The notes under the pieces were generated by a model. That model was given only the letters and a program-made list of their open reading frames with translations, made no database searches and had not been told where the DNA came from. Positions 1 through 9,542 of a DNA stretch of 64,000 nucleotides are shown in pieces. The number at the start of each line of letters is the position of its first letter. Position 1 is the stretch's first letter. The translations under genes were made by a program, and so were the position numbers. Where the stretch lies: NCBI RefSeq assembly GCF_014641555.1, contig NZ_BMHY01000008.1, positions 212,939 through 276,938 of the forward strand. The letters are read 5' to 3'. The DNA comes from Paenibacillus radicis (ex Gao et al. 2016) (GTDB taxonomy: Bacteria > Bacillota > Bacilli > Paenibacillales > Paenibacillaceae).

Positions 1-1299
1 GGCGCTTTCGCTGACTACCGTGAAGGCATGGAAGCCTATAGTGGAGCCAATGCGGTCATCCAGCCTGCGCTGACGTGGTCCGGCGGCGTTCCCGTTGGCT
101 GGAACAGCTGGTCGGCCGTCATGGCAAAGCTTGATTATGATGTCTACACGCATACCTCCGATTTTTTTGCCAAGGAGATTCAAGGGAACGGCTTCGCAGA
201 TCAGGATGGCAGTCTTTACGTCAATTTCGATGCCTGCTCGCATAATTTGAAAGAAGGCGAGATTGAGGATGCCGTACGCCGCGTCAAGGCTAATGGTCAG
301 AAGCCTGGAACATACTACACGCCGTTTGCGTTCTGGGGAAGCGACCCGGATACGCCGGTGGAAGGTACAGACGGTGCGGTTCTTTATCGGGAGATTTTGC
401 TGAAGGATGCCGCAGGCAAACCGCTGCCGAAGCTGGATGGCGCGTTCCCGATCGATCCGTCGCATCCGGAAGCGATCGCGCGCATTATGCGCAATCTGGA
501 TGAAGTCACTTCAATGGGCTTTGAGTATTTGAAAATGGATTTCCTGGCGCATGGCGCGATGGAAGGCGTGCATTACGACCCTTCGATCCGTACCGGCATT
601 CAAGCCTATAACTACGGAATGGCGGCTATTGCGGAAGCGCTTAGCCCGGAACGTCTGGGCCGTCCGTTTCTGATCAATCTGTCGATTGCACCGCTGTTCC
701 CGCACGGCTATGCGCATAGCAGACGCGTCTCCTGCGATGCATTCGGCACGATTGCCGATACGGAATATATGCTGAACGCGCTCACGTACGGCTGGTGGAT
801 CAGCGACAACTTGTACCGCTTCAACGATCCGGATCATATCGTCCTGTACAAGAGCGACAACCAGCGTTCGATCTCCGAGCATGAAGGGCGCAGCCGCTTG
901 AACTCGGGCGTGATTTCCGGCACATCGCTGCTGCTCGGCGACGACTACCGGATGGAGGAGGCGGCCAGCCGTGCGAAGGCATGGATGACCAATAAAGAAG
1001 TGATGGCGCTGGCGAAGCGCGGCGAGACGTTCCGTCCGGCGGAAGGCCGCAGCGGTACAGGCGGCGAGGATCTCTACTCGCTGGCAGGAGACGGCGGCAC
1101 TTACGTTGCGGTCTTCAACTTCGATGTGGAGAAAGGAAAGTCGAAGTCAATCGACTTATCCCGCGTCGGCATCGACTGGGCGAAAGCTTTAACGGTTCGC
1201 GATCTGTGGAGCGGCGAGTCCTACAGCCTGCAGCCGGGTGCAGCAGAGCATGTTCTGGCGCTGGAGCCTGCCGAATCGAAACTGCTATTTTACATCTAG
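1..1299 (+). CDS. Alpha-galactosidase, clan GH-D (GH36/GH27-like), 5' end outside the window
   Basis: The frame is open from the first base, so the N-terminus is missing. The visible part is a (beta/alpha)8 glycosidase: an NSW motif after GWNSW, then EYLKMDF, whose Asp fits the clan GH-D nucleophile, then NDPDH near the acid/base region. A C-terminal beta-sandwich-like segment (DLWSGESY) closes it. Such enzymes hydrolyse terminal alpha-1,6-galactosides such as melibiose and raffinose. No signal peptide can be judged because the start is cut off. It is followed by a terminator, then by a sensor/regulator pair, a sugar importer and a second, unrelated alpha-galactosidase, which supports the substrate call. 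Assignment to GH36 rather than GH27 is inference. Confidence 0.8.
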   Translation, partial: GAFADYREGMEAYSGANAVIQPALTWSGGVPVGWNSWSAVMAKLDYDVYTHTSDFFAKEIQGNGFADQDGSLYVNFDACSHNLKEGEIEDAVRRVKANGQKPGTYYTPFAFWGSDPDTPVEGTDGAVLYREILLKDAAGKPLPKLDGAFPIDPSHPEAIARIMRNLDEVTSMGFEYLKMDFLAHGAMEGVHYDPSIRTGIQAYNYGMAAIAEALSPERLGRPFLINLSIAPLFPHGYAHSRRVSCDAFGTIADTEYMLNALTYGWWISDNLYRFNDPDHIVLYKSDNQRSISEHEGRSRLNSGVISGTSLLLGDDYRMEEAASRAKAWMTNKEVMALAKRGETFRPAEGRSGTGGEDLYSLAGDGGTYVAVFNFDVEKGKSKSIDLSRVGIDWAKALTVRDLWSGESYSLQPGAAEHVLALEPAESKLLFYI

Positions 1300-1327
1300 T
1301 AATATAAGCGATAGCCCTATTCATACG

Positions 1328-1383
1328 AAGAGACGGTTTCTTCCGGTCGGCAATGGCTGGATGGAACCGTTTCTTTTTTTATT
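1328..1383 (+). terminator. Rho-independent terminator after the alpha-galactosidase
   Basis: An imperfect stem pairs GAGACGGTTTCTTCC with GGATGGAACCGTTTC and is followed by a T-rich tract. It ends the transcript of the first gene before the kinase promoter. Confidence 0.75.
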
Positions 1384-1411
1384 TTTATAACCCCGGAAAC
1401 TGTATTATAAT
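1383..1411 (+). promoter_or_regulatory. Candidate sigma-A promoter of the YesM/YesN pair
   Basis: A perfect TATAAT stands 17 bp after a weak TTTATA. Downstream, in the leader before the kinase start, CTCTCCG-cgct-CGGAGAG forms a short perfect hairpin. The -35 box is poor, so the call rests on the -10 box and position. Confidence 0.4.
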
Positions 1412-1512
1412 ACAACCATCTTTACTCAATGTACGAATGTAAGCGATTAACTGCTGTCTCTCCGCGCTCGGAGAGAAGGGGCAAGGCAGTCTGCAAGGCA
1501 GGGGGGTCAGAC

Positions 1513-3228
1513 ATGCAAGACAGGATGAACGCTGTGCAATCTGGAAAAATAGTACCGCATACTTTAAAGGGCCGGCTGGCTCTCGTTCTCGTACTGGCTA
1601 CGGCTATTCCGATCGTATTGATCGGGCTGGTGTCGTACTATTGGATTTACGATATTCAGATCGGCCGCATCGGACAAGATATACAGAATCAGGTGGAACG
1701 GGAACAGCAGGAAATGGAGAAGCGGCTCGACGAGCTGGGCCGTGTATCGCAGCTGCTTGTCGGCGAAGGCGGGATCGGACAGGACGTCATGACGTTTATT
1801 TCCTCCAAGGACGCTTATGAGAAAACAAAGCTTTACGATAAAATTTTACAATCGACCTCGAATATTAATTTTGCGAATCCAAGTCTCGGCGTCATGCTCT
1901 ATTATGCTCCGACCTACAAGGATCCCTTTTTGTTTGCCAATATGAAGGTGGAGCAGGAGCTGCTGCTGCATCCGGGACAAACGATGTATTCCAAAAATAA
2001 GTTTGCCTATTATGGCCCCCATCCTTCCGTCCGCGTCTATAACAAAGTGCTTGTGCTTTCGCTTTGGCGGGAAGTGGAGAATGAGGAGGGCGTGCCGCTG
2101 TCCATCTATATCGAGCGGGATATTTCCGACTTGATGATCGCAAGCCGTCCGGGAGATATACTCGTCAGCAGCTCGGGACAGGTGCTGTACAGTCATAATG
2201 AATCGGCTTACAAAATCGGCGACGTATACGGCAAGCCGCCTGAAGAGACGAAAGCTTTTGCCGCAACTAGCCGAAACGGCTGGACCTATATTCATTTTGT
2301 TCCGCTGAGCGAGTACAACGGGGAAATCAATGTATGGTTTTATCAGTTTATTGCGATCGCGCTGCTCTCGCTGCTTATCGGAATTTTGCTGGCCTGGTTT
2401 ATTTGGAAAATGGTCTACGGACCGATTCGGGTCATCAATCGCGAGATTCATCATTTTCAGATCGGGCAGGGGAATGATTCGCGCAAACTGGCGACAACGG
2501 GAACGGTCGAGTTCGATAACGTATTGAACAACTTTGACAATATGAAAAACCGGATTATGGAGCTCATCGCAGACATTGAGGAGAAGGAGAAGCGCAAAGG
2601 CCAACTGGAGGTGGAGAAGCTTCTTGTGCAGATCAATCCGCATTTTTTGCATAATACGCTCAATACGGTGCAATGGCTGGCGCGGATGAACGGGCAGAAG
2701 GATATTGCGAATCTCGTCGCTGTATTCACAAGGGTGCTGCATTATAATTTGGGGAAGAAGAGCATCATCGTGACCGTGCGGGACGAGGTGCAGGCGCTGC
2801 GCGACTACATCGAGCTGCAAAGCATCCGGTATGACCATAAGTTTCAGGTTCACGTAAATGCGGAGGAAGACGCGGATGACATCGCTATTCCGCGGTTTAT
2901 TATGCAGCCGCTGGTGGAAAACGCCTTGTATCATGCCTTTGACAATGAAGAGGGGCAGATTGAGGTCACGATCCGGCTGGCTCCGGGGGGCCGTATGCAA
3001 ATTATTGTCCAGGACAACGGGCAGGGCATACCGCCGGAGCGGATGCATGAGCTGTTCGAGCTGGATGAGCAGCGGCAGCGAAGCGGTCTCGGCATCGGAC
3101 TGCGCTATGTGAAGAAGATGCTGGAAGTGTATTACGGCTCCGAGGCGCAATTCTCCGTTCATAGCGCACCGGGAGAAGGAACGACGATCACGATTGACAT
3201 GCCGGATCAGGTGAAGGTGGAGGAATAG
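1513..3228 (+). CDS. Sensor histidine kinase, YesM/LytS-type (HPK7)
   Basis: A 571-residue membrane sensor kinase. A transmembrane helix near the N-terminus (VLVLATAIPIVLIGLVSYY) is followed by a large extracytoplasmic region, a second helix around residue 280 (FYQFIAIALLSLLIGILLAW), a HAMP-like linker and a his_kinase domain with QINPHFLHNTL; the phospho-acceptor is about H377. A C-terminal HATPase_c has DNGQGI and GIGL motifs. The ATG was chosen because a strong GGGGGG-rich ribosome binding site precedes it; an in-frame start 28 codons upstream has none. The response regulator begins 2 bp after its stop. By analogy with YesM family members it should sense sugar or importer state and control the adjacent alpha-galactoside importer; the signal is not known. 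Confidence 0.9.
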   Translation: MQDRMNAVQSGKIVPHTLKGRLALVLVLATAIPIVLIGLVSYYWIYDIQIGRIGQDIQNQVEREQQEMEKRLDELGRVSQLLVGEGGIGQDVMTFISSKDAYEKTKLYDKILQSTSNINFANPSLGVMLYYAPTYKDPFLFANMKVEQELLLHPGQTMYSKNKFAYYGPHPSVRVYNKVLVLSLWREVENEEGVPLSIYIERDISDLMIASRPGDILVSSSGQVLYSHNESAYKIGDVYGKPPEETKAFAATSRNGWTYIHFVPLSEYNGEINVWFYQFIAIALLSLLIGILLAWFIWKMVYGPIRVINREIHHFQIGQGNDSRKLATTGTVEFDNVLNNFDNMKNRIMELIADIEEKEKRKGQLEVEKLLVQINPHFLHNTLNTVQWLARMNGQKDIANLVAVFTRVLHYNLGKKSIIVTVRDEVQALRDYIELQSIRYDHKFQVHVNAEEDADDIAIPRFIMQPLVENALYHAFDNEEGQIEVTIRLAPGGRMQIIVQDNGQGIPPERMHELFELDEQRQRSGLGIGLRYVKKMLEVYYGSEAQFSVHSAPGEGTTITIDMPDQVKVEE

Positions 3229-3230
3229 CG

Positions 3231-4289
3231 ATGATTCAAGCCTATATCGTAGATGATGAGAGTCTGGTTCGCAAAGGCTTGAAGATGATTTTTCCGTGGG
3301 AGAAATACGGAATTGAAATTATCGGAGAAGCAGCTTCCGGCGAGCGGGCAAAGCTCTATCTGCAGGAGCATCCCAATACGGTGCAATTGCTCGTGACGGA
3401 CATTACGATGCCGGGCATGACGGGACTGGAGCTGATGCACTGGGTCAGGGAATTCGACGCTTCGATCAAGATGGTCGTCTTAACCTGCCATCAGGATTTC
3501 GACTATATTCAGGAGGCGCTGCGCATCGGAGCGATTGACTATATCGTCAAGACGCAGCTGGAAACCCAAGATCTCGATGAGCTGCTGGAACGGATTGCTG
3601 TTAAGGTGGCAGAAGACAAATCCGGGGCGGCGGCACAGACCGGGATGGGTGCGACGACAGCGGCGTGGACGCGTGAGGCTTTCGAGAAAGGCTGGCTCCA
3701 TCCGCTATGGGTATGGGAGGACGATGCGTTTCAGTTGATGCTGAGCATGCTCGCCGATGAGTCCGCTTTGATGCCGGAGGAATGGGCGGCGCAGGCTTTG
3801 CACAAATGGCAGCAGCTGTTCCCGCAATTTCTCGGCTGGGAACCGTTGCCGAGCGAAGCTCCAGTGCTGAGAGCATGGCTGACTGATACCCGATCGAGGC
3901 TTCAGCAGTGGCTGCGGCAATCCGCTTATTCGGAAGAGATGATACACGGCATCTTGAAGGCGCTTGCCTATATGGACGCTCAGGCGATCGAAACTCTGTC
4001 GCAAAGCGATATTTGCGCGCAGGTGAACATTAGCAAAAGTTATTTCAGCCGGAGCTTTAAAGATATTTTGCGGATCTCGTTCGTCCGCTATGTTCAGATT
4101 CGGAGCATCGAGGAAGCGAAAAGGATGTTGTCCACGACCAACCATCCGGTCTATTGGATCGCCGAGCAGTGCGGATTTACCGATACACGATATTTCGGCA
4201 AAATGTTTAAGGAAATGACGGGCCTGCTGCCTACGCAATACAGGCAAAGCCAGCATGCAGACGCTAACTCTGACCCGTCATCTATATGA
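3231..4289 (+). CDS. Response regulator with AraC-type output domain, YesN-like
   Basis: A receiver domain (residues 1-120, phospho-acceptor in LLVTDITMPG, Lys in DYIVKTQ) is followed by a middle linker and a C-terminal double helix-turn-helix AraC domain (NISKSYFSRSFKD, then IAEQCGFTDTRYFGKMFK). It is co-transcribed with the kinase, with a 2-bp gap. At 352 residues it is shorter than many YesN proteins of about 500 residues, with a reduced middle region. It most likely activates the solute-binding protein promoter just downstream, which has a good -10 but no -35 box, as expected of an activator-dependent promoter. Target and signal are inferred from position. Confidence 0.9.
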   Translation: MIQAYIVDDESLVRKGLKMIFPWEKYGIEIIGEAASGERAKLYLQEHPNTVQLLVTDITMPGMTGLELMHWVREFDASIKMVVLTCHQDFDYIQEALRIGAIDYIVKTQLETQDLDELLERIAVKVAEDKSGAAAQTGMGATTAAWTREAFEKGWLHPLWVWEDDAFQLMLSMLADESALMPEEWAAQALHKWQQLFPQFLGWEPLPSEAPVLRAWLTDTRSRLQQWLRQSAYSEEMIHGILKALAYMDAQAIETLSQSDICAQVNISKSYFSRSFKDILRISFVRYVQIRSIEEAKRMLSTTNHPVYWIAEQCGFTDTRYFGKMFKEMTGLLPTQYRQSQHADANSDPSSI

Positions 4290-4335
4290 AAACCGCTCCT
4301 CTTATTTGGTCACAGTAAGAGGGGCGGTTTTTTTG
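4289..4335 (+). terminator. Rho-independent terminator after the YesN-type regulator
   Basis: The stem AACCGCTCCTCTTA / TAAGAGGGGCGGTT carries an 11-nt loop and a T7 tail, directly after the stop codon. Confidence 0.85.
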
Positions 4336-4434
4336 TTGTAAAGGTATGTTATTTTTGAACGAAAGCTATACTTGGACAAAAACATCGCAGGTGCTCAGCA
4401 AAAAATCCGCACACGGCGTGGCGGGTGCCGTTGC

Positions 4435-4440
4435 TATAAT
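4435..4440 (+). promoter_or_regulatory. -10 element of the importer operon promoter
   Basis: TATAAT lies about 50 bp before the solute-binding protein start. The sequence 17 bp upstream (CACGGC) does not resemble a -35 box, which fits dependence on an AraC-type activator. Confidence 0.4.
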
Positions 4441-4490
4441 TAAACCAGAAAGAAAGTGCTTACAATCCACTTGAAAGAGAGCGATACAAC

Positions 4491-6143
4491 ATGCGGATGA
4501 AAAGATGGGGTTTATTAGCTTGTACGCTGCTGGTCACGGCGCTTCTCACGAACGCTTGCAGCAGTGGAGGCAATAATGCAAAGAAGCCAGAAGGGGAAAG
4601 CGGCAACGGCAATCAGACCGTTGATACGAGCCCGCTTGGCAAGTATGATCCGCCGATCGAGGTGACGGCTGTCCGGCCAATCTCGGAAGGAATGGAATAT
4701 AAGTCGGGAGAGTCGCTGGACAACAATGCTTGGTCGAGAGCGTACGAGGCTGACCTTGGCATCAAGATCAAATACCTCTGGACGACGCCTGATGCCCAAT
4801 ATGCGCAGAAGATCAACATCGCCATCGCATCGGACGATATGCCCAACATCGCTGAGGTGAATGCTGCGCAGTTGAAACGGCTGATCGAGGACGACCAGTT
4901 GCAGGATCTCACGTCGGTCTATGAGCAGTATGCTTCGCCGCTGACTAAGAAGATTTTGTCTGAGGATGGCGGCAATGCCATTAAGTCTTCGACCTTCGAC
5001 GGCAAAATGTATGCCATTCCAAAAATGGGCTCCGGCATCGGCCAGTCCCAAGTGCTGTGGATACGGACGGATTGGCTGAAAAAGCTCAATCTGGAAGAGC
5101 CGAAGACGATGCAGGACGTGCTGGCTATTGCTGAAGCGTTCGCCAAGAAGGACCCGGACGGCAATGGAGCTGCCGATACGTACGGTCTGGGCGTCAACAA
5201 GGATCTATGGGGCTTTTATGCCGGGCTGGAAGGCTTCTTTAACGGCTTCCACGCTTATCCGAACATTTGGGTCAAGGATGCGTCCGGCAAGCTGGTTTAC
5301 GGAAGCGTACAGCCGGAAATGAAGCAGGCGCTGCAAAAGCTGCAGGAAATGTACGCTACTGGCGTACTGAATAAGGAATTCGGAACGCGTGACGCATCCA
5401 AGGTGAACGAGGATGCCAACGCGGGCAAGGTCGGCATGTTCTTCGGCTTCTTCTGGAACAGCGGCTGGCTGCAGGACGGCAAGACGAACAATCCGGACAT
5501 GGAGTGGAAGGCGATCGAAATTCCTTCCATCGACGGAGAAGCGGCGAAATCGCAAGTGCCGTTTGCCATCAGCACGTATTACACCGTCAAGAAGGGCAGC
5601 GCACATCCGGAAGCGGCTGTAAAAATGCTGAATCTGGCGCTGGAGAAAATATACGGCGAAACGGCGGAGCCTGAAATCTACAACGTCGATAAAGACGGCA
5701 TGTCCGCATTCAGCTACACGCTGCTCTATGGCGAAGCGCCGCGCAAAAACCTTGACGCGATGCTTCATATCAAGAGCGCGCTGGAGGCGAATGATCCATC
5801 CTCGCTTAATTTGGAGGAGAAGGGCTACTACGACAACATCATGAACTACCGTGGCGGCGATCGCGCTTTCTGGAGCGCAGAGAAGATGTACGGACCGGAA
5901 GGCTCGTTAAGCGTACTTGATGCCTTCATGCAAAAAGGGCTGACGATGGACAATCAATTTTTCGGTGCGCCAACGCAAACGATGGTGGATCGTGAGGGTA
6001 CCTTGCAGAAGCAGCAGGTTCAGACGTTCACGAGCATCATCATGGGCGGATCGATCGACCAATTCGATGCCTTTGTATCGACCTGGAACAAGCAGGGCGG
6101 AGAGCAAATGACGAAGGAAGTCAATGACTGGAGTCAAAACTAA
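4491..6143 (+). CDS. Extracellular sugar-binding lipoprotein, LplA/YtcQ-like
   Basis: A 550-residue family-1 solute-binding protein. A type II signal peptide with lipobox Cys23 (LLTNAC) is followed by a Gly/Asn-rich linker and the two-lobed binding domain. The length fits the large LplA/YtcQ subgroup used for oligosaccharides rather than the roughly 430-residue maltose type. It should capture substrate outside the membrane and deliver it to the two permeases encoded next. A GAAAGAGAG ribosome binding site precedes the ATG. Two alpha-galactosidases in the cluster make alpha-galacto-oligosaccharides the likely ligand; this is contextual inference. Confidence 0.88.
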   Translation: MRMKRWGLLACTLLVTALLTNACSSGGNNAKKPEGESGNGNQTVDTSPLGKYDPPIEVTAVRPISEGMEYKSGESLDNNAWSRAYEADLGIKIKYLWTTPDAQYAQKINIAIASDDMPNIAEVNAAQLKRLIEDDQLQDLTSVYEQYASPLTKKILSEDGGNAIKSSTFDGKMYAIPKMGSGIGQSQVLWIRTDWLKKLNLEEPKTMQDVLAIAEAFAKKDPDGNGAADTYGLGVNKDLWGFYAGLEGFFNGFHAYPNIWVKDASGKLVYGSVQPEMKQALQKLQEMYATGVLNKEFGTRDASKVNEDANAGKVGMFFGFFWNSGWLQDGKTNNPDMEWKAIEIPSIDGEAAKSQVPFAISTYYTVKKGSAHPEAAVKMLNLALEKIYGETAEPEIYNVDKDGMSAFSYTLLYGEAPRKNLDAMLHIKSALEANDPSSLNLEEKGYYDNIMNYRGGDRAFWSAEKMYGPEGSLSVLDAFMQKGLTMDNQFFGAPTQTMVDREGTLQKQQVQTFTSIIMGGSIDQFDAFVSTWNKQGGEQMTKEVNDWSQN

Positions 6144-6216
6144 AGAATAAGTCTGGCAGAGAGAAGGAAGCCATTCCTTCTCTCCATTAAATCATGCTGG
6201 TGAAGTGGAGGAGCAG

Positions 6217-7116
6217 ATGGACAATAGAAGATTTTTACGTGAGATACCCTTTCACCTCATGCTGCTGCCGGGCATATTGATCGTACTTGTCTATAATTAC
6301 ATTCCGATGGCAGGCATTGTCGTCGCGTTCAAACGGTTTGTACCGTCCAAGGGCATGTTCGGCTCGCCGTGGATCGGATGGGATAATTTTCAGTACCTGC
6401 TCAATATGCCGGATATTTATCAAGTGCTTTGGAACACGATTTATATATCGCTGATGAAAATCATTGCTGGCGTTATCGCGCCTGTGCTGTTCGCCTTGCT
6501 GCTCAACGAAGCCAGAAACCGGCTTGTCAAACGGAGCGTGCAGACGATTGTCTATTTCCCGCATTTTTTATCCTGGATCATTTTGGGCGGTATTTTCATC
6601 GACATTTTGTCGCCGTCTACCGGGATCGTCAATCATTTTCTCACCTGGCTTGGTCTGGACCCGATCTACTTTTTAGGACATAACAGCTGGTTTCCCGTCA
6701 CGCTGGTAGGCACGGAAGTTTGGAAAGGATTCGGTTACGGCTCCATCGTCTATCTGGCTGCGCTAACCGGCATCAATCCAACCTTGTACGAAGCTGCTGT
6801 GATGGACGGAGCGGGACGCTGGAAGCAGACGCTTCACGTTACGCTGCCGGGACTGATTCCGATGATTATGCTGATGACGATTTTGAGCTTAGGAAATGTA
6901 TTGAATGCAGGCTTCGACCAAGTATTCAATTTATATAGCCCTCAGGTGTACCAGTCGGGCGATATTATCGATACGCTCGTCTACCGCATCGGGGTGCAGG
7001 ACGCGCAATACGGGGTAGCGACGGCAGTTGGTTTGTTCAAGTCGGTCGTGTCCTTCCTTTTCATCGGCATCTCCTACGGGCTCGCCACGCGTTATTCGGA
7101 CTACCGTATTTTTTAA
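6217..7116 (+). CDS. Sugar ABC transporter permease, LplB/YteP-like
   Basis: An integral membrane subunit with about six hydrophobic helices and the EAA loop (YEAAVMDGAGRWKQ, then LPGLIPM) that docks the ATPase. An upstream in-frame GTG exists, but it sits inside the GTGGAGGAG ribosome binding site, so the ATG four codons later is preferred, giving 299 residues. It follows the binding protein by about 70 bp and precedes the second permease by 15 bp. It forms the translocation channel with that partner. No ATPase gene lies in the cluster. Confidence 0.9.
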   Translation: MDNRRFLREIPFHLMLLPGILIVLVYNYIPMAGIVVAFKRFVPSKGMFGSPWIGWDNFQYLLNMPDIYQVLWNTIYISLMKIIAGVIAPVLFALLLNEARNRLVKRSVQTIVYFPHFLSWIILGGIFIDILSPSTGIVNHFLTWLGLDPIYFLGHNSWFPVTLVGTEVWKGFGYGSIVYLAALTGINPTLYEAAVMDGAGRWKQTLHVTLPGLIPMIMLMTILSLGNVLNAGFDQVFNLYSPQVYQSGDIIDTLVYRIGVQDAQYGVATAVGLFKSVVSFLFIGISYGLATRYSDYRIF

Positions 7117-7131
7117 GAGAGGAGACTGCAT

Positions 7132-8016
7132 ATGTTCAGGAAAGCTACAATGGGCCGAAAGGTGTTTGTTGTGGGCAATTATGCCATCCTTATTGGCGCA
7201 GCGCTTATCTGCCTGCTTCCGATCATTAATATTCTAGCCATATCCTTTAGTTCAAGCTCGGCGGTCGGCTCGGGCAGAGTGCAGTTTTGGCCCGTCGAAT
7301 TTACGCTCAAATCCTATGCTTTCGTGCTGGAGAAGCCGGAATTTATGACCTCCTTCATCATTGCTGTGAAGCGGGTGCTGGTCGGCGTACCGATTAACAT
7401 GCTGCTGACAATACTCATCGCCTATCCGTTGTCCAAGGAAAAGCAGCAGTTCAAATGGAGAGGCGTGTACGTCTGGTTTTTCGTCATCACGATGCTGTTC
7501 AGCGGCGGACTGATTCCATGGTACTTGACGATTAAAGCGACCGGCTTAATCGATTCCTTCTGGGCGCTCATTATTCCGGGGGCGGTACCGATTTTTAACG
7601 TCATTTTATTGCTTAACTTTTTCCGTTCCTTGCCTAAGGAAATCGAAGAAGCGGCGTTTATGGACGGGGCAACGCAGTGGAAGGTGCTTTGGAAAATATT
7701 CGTTCCATTGTCTGCACCGGCCATCGCGACATTGGTGTTGTTCTGTATCGTGACGCATTGGAACTCCTGGTTTGAAGGACTGATGCTCATGAACGATCCA
7801 AGCCATTACCCGCTGCAATCGTATTTGCAGACGGTCATCGTGAACCGGGATATGTCGCTTGCGACGTCAACGGATTGGAAAGCGTTAGCGCTCGTCTCCG
7901 ACCGGACGACGAAAGCGGCGCAGGTATTTGTAGCTACGGTTCCGGTGCTGTGCGTCTATCCTTTTTTGCAGAAATATTTTACCGAAGGCATCGTAATGGG
8001 CAGTGTCAAAGGATAA
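7132..8016 (+). CDS. Sugar ABC transporter permease, LplC/YtcP-like
   Basis: A 294-residue membrane permease of the carbohydrate-uptake 1 type. The EAA motif reads EEAAFMDGATQWKVLWKI, followed by the usual LPLSAP-like turn. Several hydrophobic helices are evident and the C-terminus ends in EGIVMGSVKG, typical of this subgroup. A GAGAGGAG ribosome binding site precedes the ATG. It partners the preceding permease; the GH4 enzyme follows about 50 bp later, apparently in the same operon. Confidence 0.9.
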   Translation: MFRKATMGRKVFVVGNYAILIGAALICLLPIINILAISFSSSSAVGSGRVQFWPVEFTLKSYAFVLEKPEFMTSFIIAVKRVLVGVPINMLLTILIAYPLSKEKQQFKWRGVYVWFFVITMLFSGGLIPWYLTIKATGLIDSFWALIIPGAVPIFNVILLLNFFRSLPKEIEEAAFMDGATQWKVLWKIFVPLSAPAIATLVLFCIVTHWNSWFEGLMLMNDPSHYPLQSYLQTVIVNRDMSLATSTDWKALALVSDRTTKAAQVFVATVPVLCVYPFLQKYFTEGIVMGSVKG

Positions 8017-8064
8017 TCAGCATTCTATCAATCTAATTCATATCAGAAAGCGGAGGCTATCATC

Positions 8065-9375
8065 ATGGCGGCTAAAATTGTATTTATTGGAGCAGGCAGC
8101 ATTATTTTCGTTAAAAACTTAATCGGGGATTGCTTGTTGACCCCTGCGCTGAGAGACGCGCATATCGCGCTGCTGGATATTGACAAGGAAAAGCTGCGCT
8201 TGTCCGAGCAAATGCTCAAGCAGTTGAACAACAACATCAACGAAGGCAGAGCGGATATTAAAGCATACGACGATCAGCGCGAAGCGCTTAGAGACGCCGA
8301 CTTTGTCATCAATGCGATTCATGTGGGCGGCTACGACCCTTGCGTGATCAACGATTTTGAGATTCCGTTGAAGTACGGTCTGAAGCAAAGCTATGCCGAT
8401 ACACTTGGCATGGGCGGTATTTTCCGGGGGCTGCGTACGATCCCTGTTATGCTCCAGATCGCGAAAGACATGGAGGAAGTATGTCCGGATGCTTGGCTCT
8501 TGAACTATACGAATCCGATGGCGATCGTGACCGGTGCTATTCAGAAGGCAACAAGCATTAAGACAGTTGGCCTGTGTCACAGCGTGCAAATTTGCGTCCG
8601 CGATCTGTTCGAGGGACTGGGCATGGATCATACGAACGTGAAGTCCAAAATCGCAGGCATCAATCACCAGGCATGGCTGCTTGAGGTTCACCGCGACGGC
8701 GAGGATCTGTACCCGGAAGTGAAGCGCAGAGCGCTGGAGCGGCAGGCAGCGGAGCAGCATGATGATAAAGTCCGTTACGAGATTATGAATCAATTCGGCT
8801 ATTATGTGACGGAATCGACGCAGCATACAGCGGAGTACGTTCCTTATTTTATTAAAAATGCGTATCCGGAGCTGCTGGATGAATACGGCGTTCATACGAT
8901 GATGTACAAAAACTGGGGACAATCGCAAGCGGACTACTGGCAAAAGGCGATGGAAGAGCTGCTGGGCAACAAAGGGCTGTCGCATGAGCGTACGCATGAA
9001 TACGCGTCCTATATTATGGAATCGATTCTGACGGACAAAATCTACAAGATCGGCGCCAATGTGATGAACAACGGGCTGATTACGAATCTGCCGGACGGCG
9101 TTAATGTTGAGGTTCCTTGCCTTGTGGACGGCAGCGGCATTACGCCTTGCTACATCGGAGACTTGCCGCCACAGCTGGCTGCACTGAACCGTACCAATAT
9201 TAATGTGCAGGATCTGACGATCGAAGCTTCATTGACGGGCAACAAGGAGCATGTGTACCACGCAGCCTTGCTGGACCCGCATACATCGGCCGAGCTGAGC
9301 ATCGCGGATATCCGCAGCATGGTAGACGAGCTGCTTGAAGCGAACCGCAGCTACTTGCCGCAGTTTGAAATCTAG
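8065..9375 (+). CDS. melA: NAD-dependent GH4 alpha-galactosidase, MelA-like
   Basis: A 436-residue GH4 glycosidase that cleaves alpha-galactosides by NAD-assisted oxidation and elimination and needs a divalent metal, usually Mn2+. An N-terminal Rossmann fold starts with FIGAGSIIF; NYTNPMA (N147) and GLCHS (C171, H172) mark the active site and metal-binding region. It is probably cytoplasmic, since no signal peptide is seen, so imported disaccharides would be hydrolysed inside. It closes the importer operon and is followed by a terminator. The GH4 family also contains alpha-glucosidases and glucuronidases; the CHS motif and partner enzyme favour galactosidase. Confidence 0.85.
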   Translation: MAAKIVFIGAGSIIFVKNLIGDCLLTPALRDAHIALLDIDKEKLRLSEQMLKQLNNNINEGRADIKAYDDQREALRDADFVINAIHVGGYDPCVINDFEIPLKYGLKQSYADTLGMGGIFRGLRTIPVMLQIAKDMEEVCPDAWLLNYTNPMAIVTGAIQKATSIKTVGLCHSVQICVRDLFEGLGMDHTNVKSKIAGINHQAWLLEVHRDGEDLYPEVKRRALERQAAEQHDDKVRYEIMNQFGYYVTESTQHTAEYVPYFIKNAYPELLDEYGVHTMMYKNWGQSQADYWQKAMEELLGNKGLSHERTHEYASYIMESILTDKIYKIGANVMNNGLITNLPDGVNVEVPCLVDGSGITPCYIGDLPPQLAALNRTNINVQDLTIEASLTGNKEHVYHAALLDPHTSAELSIADIRSMVDELLEANRSYLPQFEI

Positions 9376-9400
9376 TCTAGTTCAATCATAGAGCTAAAGC

Positions 9401-9446
9401 AGGCCGCTCTTTCAATCATCGCGATTGGAGGAGCGGCCTTTTTTTC
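9401..9446 (+). terminator. Rho-independent terminator closing the alpha-galactoside operon
   Basis: The stem AGGCCGCTC / GAGCGGCCTT is followed by a long T tract. Confidence 0.85.
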
Positions 9447-9542
9447 TTGTAAAAGGGGAAATACGATCATCAACGTCTACACTTTTTCATCCCCTTTTTC
9501 TGCCGGATAATGAACGCAGAGCGGGAATATCCGAAAGGGGAA

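Noticed and set aside
1436..1449. cre-like site ATGTAAGCGATTAA near the kinase leader
   Set aside because: Two mismatches at the end of the consensus.
1846..3162. Long 438-codon minus-strand frame under the kinase gene
   Set aside because: Shadow of a real gene; no RBS and no family pattern.
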